Below are positions 33,295 to 37,518 of a DNA stretch of 37,518 nucleotides, piece after piece. Under the pieces are notes generated by a model. It had not been told where the DNA came from and did not search any database. It saw only the letters and a program-made list of their open reading frames with translations. Every line of letters starts with the position of its first letter. Within the stretch, counting starts at the first letter, position 1. Source of the stretch: CAIYHK01 sp964638795 (GTDB taxonomy: Bacteria > Actinomycetota > Acidimicrobiia > Acidimicrobiales > Ilumatobacteraceae); the NCBI GenBank assembly GCA_964638795.1, contig CAZXAX010000014.1, forward strand, positions 1 through 37,518. Reading direction: 5' to 3'. A program made the position numbers and the translations under genes.

Positions 33295-33597
33295 ATGGCT
33301 GTTTCAATGATCATTAAGTTGCCGGCACAAGAAGGAAAAGGCGAAGAGCTAGTGGCAGTTCTGGCAGAAGTAGTTGCTGCTACCGCAAGTGAGCCCGGAA
33401 CCTTGCAATATGTCTGTCTGCAGGACAACGCCAATCCGGACATGGTTTGGATGTACGAGATGTACGCCGATCAGGCTGCGGTTGACGCCCATATGGGTGG
33501 TGCAGTTTTTCAAGCAGCATTCCCGAAGATCGGAAAACTATTGGCAGGTGCTCCGGAGTTCAACAACGTAACGCCCCGGGTCGGAAAGGGTCTCTGA
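33295..33597 (+). CDS. ABM-domain protein (antibiotic biosynthesis monooxygenase family)
   Basis: A 100-residue dimeric ferredoxin-like-fold protein. EPGTLQYVCLQDNANPD, VWMYEMYADQAAVDAHM and FQAAFPKIGKLL match the ABM pattern. Proteins of this kind act as small quinone or haem-related monooxygenases, or have no known role. A strong AAAGGGGAG site precedes ATG 33295, and TAGTGT or TAGAGC upstream may be its -10. trpC starts 7 nt after its stop, so it may lead the trp operon. Confidence 0.85.
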   Translation: MAVSMIIKLPAQEGKGEELVAVLAEVVAATASEPGTLQYVCLQDNANPDMVWMYEMYADQAAVDAHMGGAVFQAAFPKIGKLLAGAPEFNNVTPRVGKGL

Positions 33598-33604
33598 CCC
33601 TGTC

Positions 33605-34396
33605 GTGACATCGACCTACCTTGACGCCATCGTGCGTCATCACCGCGATCGCGCCGCGAACGACTCACGCTCACTTGCAGACCTGGCTCATGCTGTCGAT
33701 CGGCTGTCGAAGCCGCGGGGGTTTGTTGCTGCAATTCGTAATGCCAGTGTCAAACATCTGGCCGTGATTAGTGAGATCAAGCGTCGTTCGCCATCGAAAG
33801 GCGACCTCAATCCTGACCTTGACCCTGCGTCATTGGCTTCAACCTACGAACACGCTGGTGCATCTTGTATTTCAGTGCTCACCGACGGGCCTCACTTTGG
33901 TGGATCAGTTGCCGACCTTCAAGCTGCACGAGCGGCCGTCTCTTTGCCCGTTCTACGCAAAGACTTCACGGTGGCCGAAGTGGATGTTTTTGATGCTCGA
34001 TTGATGGGTGCAGATTGCTTATTACTGATTGCTGCTGCACTAAGCCAAGGCGAGATTGAGCACCTCAATGGACTCGCAATCTCCATCGGGCTCGATGTGC
34101 TTGTCGAAATTCACGACGAGAATGAACTTGAGATTGCGCTCTCAATTGGGGCCGAAATGATTGGCGTCAATCAGCGCGATTTGGTCACATTTAACGTCGA
34201 TACAGAACGAGCTGTGAGGGTTGCTGCATCTATGCCCGATGGGATCGTGAAAGTGGCTGAGTCTGGTATTCGCAGCCGGGGTGACGCCGAAGTACTGCTG
34301 GGAGCAGGCTTCGATGCGATTTTGGTTGGCGAAACCCTAGTCAAATCACCAGATCCAGGTGCTGAACTCCAGTCGTTGTTGGTGCCACGAAGCTGA
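33605..34396 (+). CDS. trpC: Indole-3-glycerol-phosphate synthase
   Basis: A 263-residue TIM-barrel enzyme. Catalytic Lys residues lie in VISEIKRRSPSKG and VLRKDFTV; further marks are SVLTDGPHFGG, EIHDENE, IGVNQRDL and KVAESGI. It closes the indole ring from carboxyphenylaminodeoxyribulose phosphate in tryptophan synthesis. The start is GTG 33605. trpF follows after 44 bp. Confidence 0.96.
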   Translation: MTSTYLDAIVRHHRDRAANDSRSLADLAHAVDRLSKPRGFVAAIRNASVKHLAVISEIKRRSPSKGDLNPDLDPASLASTYEHAGASCISVLTDGPHFGGSVADLQAARAAVSLPVLRKDFTVAEVDVFDARLMGADCLLLIAAALSQGEIEHLNGLAISIGLDVLVEIHDENELEIALSIGAEMIGVNQRDLVTFNVDTERAVRVAASMPDGIVKVAESGIRSRGDAEVLLGAGFDAILVGETLVKSPDPGAELQSLLVPRS

Positions 34397-34427
34397 TCTT
34401 TGGCCGCTGATAACGCTGGATTGCCGT

Positions 34428-34433
34428 TACCGT
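34428..34433 (+). promoter_or_regulatory. Candidate -10 box, leaderless start of trpF
   Basis: TACCGT lies 7 nt before GTG 34441 in the 44-bp gap after trpC. It could give trpF-trpB-trpA an internal promoter. Confidence 0.45.
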
Positions 34434-34440
34434 TGTTTAC

Positions 34441-35103
34441 GTGTTCGTCAAGATCTGTGGCATAACCAGCGAGGATGACGCCCTTCTCGCCGTGGCATTG
34501 GGTGCTGATGCTCTTGGCTTTGTTTTTGCGCCGTCTCCGCGCCAAGTAACCGCGAGTCGCGTATACGACATCACACGGCGTCTTCCGCCCGAGATCCTGA
34601 CCGTGGGAGTGTTTCGCGATGAACTGCCTGATCGCGTAATCGATATCACCCAACGCGCCGGATTAAAGGCTGCGCAATTGCATGGACGTGAGACACGCAA
34701 TCAGGTTGAGCAAGTCAATAAATACGTTCATTGGGTAATCAAATCGGTAGAGGCTGGGAGTGTGGCTGCCATGAACGCGGACAATCTCGGCACTGACATG
34801 GTGCTTGTTGATGCATCCGAACCAGGTAGTGGAAAGTTGTTTGACTGGTCACTGCTCGCAGACATGCCTGAAGTTCCGCGCCTCATGCTGGCTGGTGGCC
34901 TCAATCCGGAAAATGTTGGTTTGGCGATCGAGACCGTTCGACCCTGGGGTGTTGACGTGTCGAGCGGGGTCGAAGTTGAGCCAGGCCGAAAGGATCCGAT
35001 CAAGTTACGGGCATTCATCAAAAACGCCAAAGATGCAGCGCCCAAGGAATATCGAGGTCCCGATTCTGTGCCTTATGACTGGCGCGATGACGGTGACTTG
35101 TGA
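34441..35103 (+). CDS. trpF: Phosphoribosylanthranilate isomerase
   Basis: A 220-residue TIM barrel. The general base Cys lies in VKICGITSEDDA; then ALGFVFAPSPRQV, VGVFRDE, AAQLHGRE, the acidic catalytic residue in VLVDASEPGSGK, and MLAGGLNPENV and WGVDVSSGVE follow. It converts phosphoribosylanthranilate to CdRP just before TrpC. A 15-20 residue polar tail extends past the normal end. Confidence 0.96.
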   Translation: MFVKICGITSEDDALLAVALGADALGFVFAPSPRQVTASRVYDITRRLPPEILTVGVFRDELPDRVIDITQRAGLKAAQLHGRETRNQVEQVNKYVHWVIKSVEAGSVAAMNADNLGTDMVLVDASEPGSGKLFDWSLLADMPEVPRLMLAGGLNPENVGLAIETVRPWGVDVSSGVEVEPGRKDPIKLRAFIKNAKDAAPKEYRGPDSVPYDWRDDGDL

Positions 35104-35147
35104 CTCAGCATTCGGCAGTCAAGTAAACGATCAGGAAAGATGGAGCC

Positions 35148-36305
35148 ATGTCTTTGATGAGTGATCCAACAACCGAAGGCAGATTCGGTGAGTTCGGTGG
35201 ACGTTTTGTTCCCGAGACTCTCGTACCTGCCTGCCAAGAGCTTGAGATTGCCTTTAAAGATGCATGGCAGGATCCTGTTTTTCGTGGTGAGCTCGACGCA
35301 GTGTTGCGCGACTATGCGGGTCGCCCCTCGATTCTCACTGAATGTCACAACCTTGGTTCCAAGTTAGGTATTCGCCTCATTTTGAAGCGCGAGGACCTGA
35401 ACCACACCGGCTCTCACAAGATCAACAACGTGCTTGGTCAAGCGCTGTTAGCCAAGCGAATGGGCAAGAAGCGACTTGTTGCAGAGACCGGTGCGGGGCA
35501 ACACGGAGTTGCCACAGCAACCGCTGCAGCATTGTTCGGCCTGGAGTGCAAGGTTTACATGGGTGCTGTAGACGTCGAGCGTCAAGCGCTGAACGTGTTC
35601 CGAATGCATCTGCTCGGCGCTGAAGTAGAGGCGGTTCACTCTGGAAGTCGCACGCTTAAAGATGCGGTGAACGAAGCGATGCGCGACTGGGTGGCAACTG
35701 TTGAGACCACGCATTATTGCCTCGGCTCGGTGATGGGTCCACATCCTTACCCGTGGATGGTTCGCCAATTCCATCGGGTAATCGGCGATGAAGCGCGTGA
35801 GCAATTTCAAGCGCTCGTTGGTGATGCACCGGATGTTGTGGTGGCTTGTGTTGGTGGCGGATCAAACGCGATCGGAATATTTTCTGGGTTCGTGGACTTG
35901 AAGTCCCGACTCGTTGGTGTCGAGCCCGCTGGTGGCGCAGCAGTCAAGCGTGGAGTGCCTGGTGTGGTGCATGGCATGAAGAGCTACTTGATGCAGGACG
36001 AATACGGACAGGTTCAAGAAGCGCACTCGATCTCTGCGGGGCTTGACTACCCGGGGATTGGGCCCGAGCATTCGTATCTGGCATCGATCGGACGTGTCGA
36101 ATACCCGAATGTGACTGATGATGAAGTCATCGCTGCGTTCCAAGAGCTCGCGCGCTCTGAGGGCATCATTCCCGCACTTGAGTGCGCTCATGCGTTGGCG
36201 TGGATCATCAGGGAGTCAGGATCGATGCAAGGTCAGACCGTACTCATGAACTTGTCGGGCCGCGGTGACAAAGATGTCGGCCAAATGATGGAGATTCTCA
36301 AGTGA
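35148..36305 (+). CDS. trpB: Tryptophan synthase beta chain
   Basis: A 385-residue PLP enzyme. The Lys that binds PLP is in LNHTGSHKINN; other blocks are FGGRFVPETL, AETGAGQHGVATA, VGGGSNAIGIFSGF and NLSGRGDKD. It condenses indole with serine. It starts at ATG 35148 after AGGAAAG; ATG 35157 is an alternative. The end overlaps trpA by 4 nt (GTGA), consistent with an alpha2-beta2 complex made in balance. Confidence 0.97.
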   Translation: MSLMSDPTTEGRFGEFGGRFVPETLVPACQELEIAFKDAWQDPVFRGELDAVLRDYAGRPSILTECHNLGSKLGIRLILKREDLNHTGSHKINNVLGQALLAKRMGKKRLVAETGAGQHGVATATAAALFGLECKVYMGAVDVERQALNVFRMHLLGAEVEAVHSGSRTLKDAVNEAMRDWVATVETTHYCLGSVMGPHPYPWMVRQFHRVIGDEAREQFQALVGDAPDVVVACVGGGSNAIGIFSGFVDLKSRLVGVEPAGGAAVKRGVPGVVHGMKSYLMQDEYGQVQEAHSISAGLDYPGIGPEHSYLASIGRVEYPNVTDDEVIAAFQELARSEGIIPALECAHALAWIIRESGSMQGQTVLMNLSGRGDKDVGQMMEILK

Positions 36306-37084
36306 CACTTGAGAGCGAATTGCGCTCCAAGCGTGATCGTGGTCGCAAGATTCTGGTTCCCTATATCACTGGTGGTTTTCCAGGCTGGATTGACGCAGTT
36401 CGAGCGGCGGCGGCTTCTGGTGCAGATGCGATAGAGATTGGTCTCCCATTTTCAGATCCTGTGATGGATGGGCCGGTTATTCAAGAGGCATCACAGCGCG
36501 CGCTGGAACTCGGCGCCACGCCCGTCTCCATTCTGGATGGTGTGCGAAATCTCGATGTCGGAATACCACTTGTAGTGATGTGCTACTACAACACGGTGTT
36601 CCATGCGGGGCATGAACGTTTCGCCAAACAACTCGTGGCAGCGGGGGTATGTGCTGCGATCATTCCCGATCTGCCACTCGAGGAGTGCGGGCCATGGGCA
36701 AAGGCTGCCGATGAAGCTGGACTCGAAACCGTGATGCTTGCTGCGCCAACCGCGCCAGATTCGCGTTTGCCGATGATTGTTGAACGGGCGCGTGGATTTG
36801 TCTACGCCGTCGGGTTGCTTGGAGTGACCGGGGAGCGTTCTGCTTTGGCTGCCACCGCCACAGCGATGGCAGCACGGCTAAAGCCGATTACAGACAAACC
36901 GGTGTTGATTGGTGTGGGGGTGTCCAACGCAGAACAGGCAGTGGAGGCCTGTCGAGTAGCCGATGGTGTCATCCAAGGCGCGTCAGTTGTGCGACGTCTC
37001 ATTGAAGGTGGGGCAGATGCGGTCGGTGAATACGTAGATGAAGTCAGACGCGCTCTTGATGCAGCGTTTGTTCCCCAAAGCTGA
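36302..37084 (+). CDS. trpA: Tryptophan synthase alpha chain
   Basis: A 260-residue TIM barrel that cleaves indole-3-glycerol phosphate. Catalytic Glu lies in DAIEIGLPFSDPVMDGP and catalytic Asp in IIPDLPLEE; the flexible loop and phosphate site are APTAPDSRL, GLLGVTG and VGVSNAEQA. Start GTG 36302 overlaps the trpB stop. Confidence 0.96.
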   Translation: MTLESELRSKRDRGRKILVPYITGGFPGWIDAVRAAAASGADAIEIGLPFSDPVMDGPVIQEASQRALELGATPVSILDGVRNLDVGIPLVVMCYYNTVFHAGHERFAKQLVAAGVCAAIIPDLPLEECGPWAKAADEAGLETVMLAAPTAPDSRLPMIVERARGFVYAVGLLGVTGERSALAATATAMAARLKPITDKPVLIGVGVSNAEQAVEACRVADGVIQGASVVRRLIEGGADAVGEYVDEVRRALDAAFVPQS

Positions 37085-37098
37085 TCGCAATAATCGGG

Positions 37099-37104
37099 TA
37101 GCGT
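37099..37104 (+). promoter_or_regulatory. Candidate -10 box, leaderless start of the peroxiredoxin gene
   Basis: TAGCGT lies 7 nt before ATG 37112, with no Shine-Dalgarno sequence. Confidence 0.5.
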
Positions 37105-37111
37105 CATCACC

Positions 37112-37518
37112 ATGTTGAAGACAGGTGAAAAAGCTCCAGATTTCTCTCTAGAGGACCAACACGGAAAAGTACGCACTCTTGAATCATTTAAGAACCGCAA
37201 GGTCTTGATTTACTTCTATCCCAAAGCGGATACGCCTGGTTGCACGCAGCAGTCATGCAACCTGCGTGACATCAAAGATCAGATCGGAAAGACCGCCATC
37301 GTTGGTGTCAGTCCAGACACGGTTGCCAAGCAACTCAAGTTTGACGAGAAGTACGAGCTCGGATTTCCCTTGCTTGCCGATGTTGATCAAAAGATGTGCA
37401 AGGCATACAAAGTCTGGAAAAAGAAGAGCATGTACGGGCGTGAATACATGGGCGTGGAACGCTCCGCGTTCCTCATTGATGCCAAAGGCGTGATACTTCA
37501 CGCGTGGTACAAGATTTC
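37112..37518 (+). CDS. bcp: Bcp/PrxQ peroxiredoxin, cut by the right edge
   Basis: The first 135 residues of a thiol peroxidase. Peroxidatic and resolving Cys are in DTPGCTQQSC, five residues apart as in PrxQ/Bcp. LIYFYPKADTPG, VGVSPDT and FPLLADVD are typical. It reduces hydrogen peroxide and organic hydroperoxides using thioredoxin. Only about 15-20 residues appear to be missing. It starts at ATG 37112, 27 bp after trpA. Confidence 0.95.
   Translation, partial: MLKTGEKAPDFSLEDQHGKVRTLESFKNRKVLIYFYPKADTPGCTQQSCNLRDIKDQIGKTAIVGVSPDTVAKQLKFDEKYELGFPLLADVDQKMCKAYKVWKKKSMYGREYMGVERSAFLIDAKGVILHAWYKI

Overview
The window is a dense stretch of bacterial chromosome of moderate GC, about 40 protein genes with almost no free space. 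I saw no RNA gene, CRISPR array, insertion sequence or prophage. The content points to an actinobacterium, perhaps Acidimicrobiia or a relative (inference): an MtrA-like regulator with its kinase and a GerMN lipoprotein, an F420-type luciferase-like oxidoreductase, menaquinone synthesis, a thiolase/DUF35 pair, many GTG starts, and many start codons lying 6-8 nt after a TANNNT promoter element.

Left part (1-7.4 kb). Minus-strand genes encode an unidentified cut-off protein, a thiolase-fold protein lacking the usual nucleophilic Cys, and a DUF35 partner. Divergent from them are a small eRF1-like protein and four tandem sulfotransferase-like genes in the order A1-B1-A2-B2. A1 and A2 share an apparently perfect 1,024-bp block covering the catalytic domain, while their C-terminal tails and the two B genes have diverged strongly.

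Middle (7.4-24.2 kb). A membrane GGDEF/EAL protein and a GNAT-like protein come first, then the core run phoH-ybeY-corC. A menaquinone locus follows (menE, menA, menH, menD, menF, menG, with a DsbA-family gene inside), then an acyl-CoA dehydrogenase, an LLM oxidoreductase and a MaoC hydratase. menB and menC are not in the window.

Right part (24.2-37.5 kb). era, a divergent two-component module (GerMN lipoprotein and kinase on one strand, MtrA-like regulator on the other) and a DinG helicase precede the most interesting pair. This pair is a cis-prenyltransferase (uppS) that stops before the usual C-terminal RxG motif, and a divergent uppS-like gene that keeps that motif but lacks the catalytic N-terminal half. 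Together they look like a heteromeric, NgBR-type prenyltransferase encoded from one promoter region. recO, glyS, an ABM-domain protein, trpC-trpF-trpB-trpA and the start of a Bcp peroxiredoxin finish the window.

No gap between genes exceeds 300 bases. The largest are about 27093-27282, which holds an operator-like repeat and a GC-rich inverted repeat, and 9663-9754, which holds promoter-like sequence and a short hairpin.
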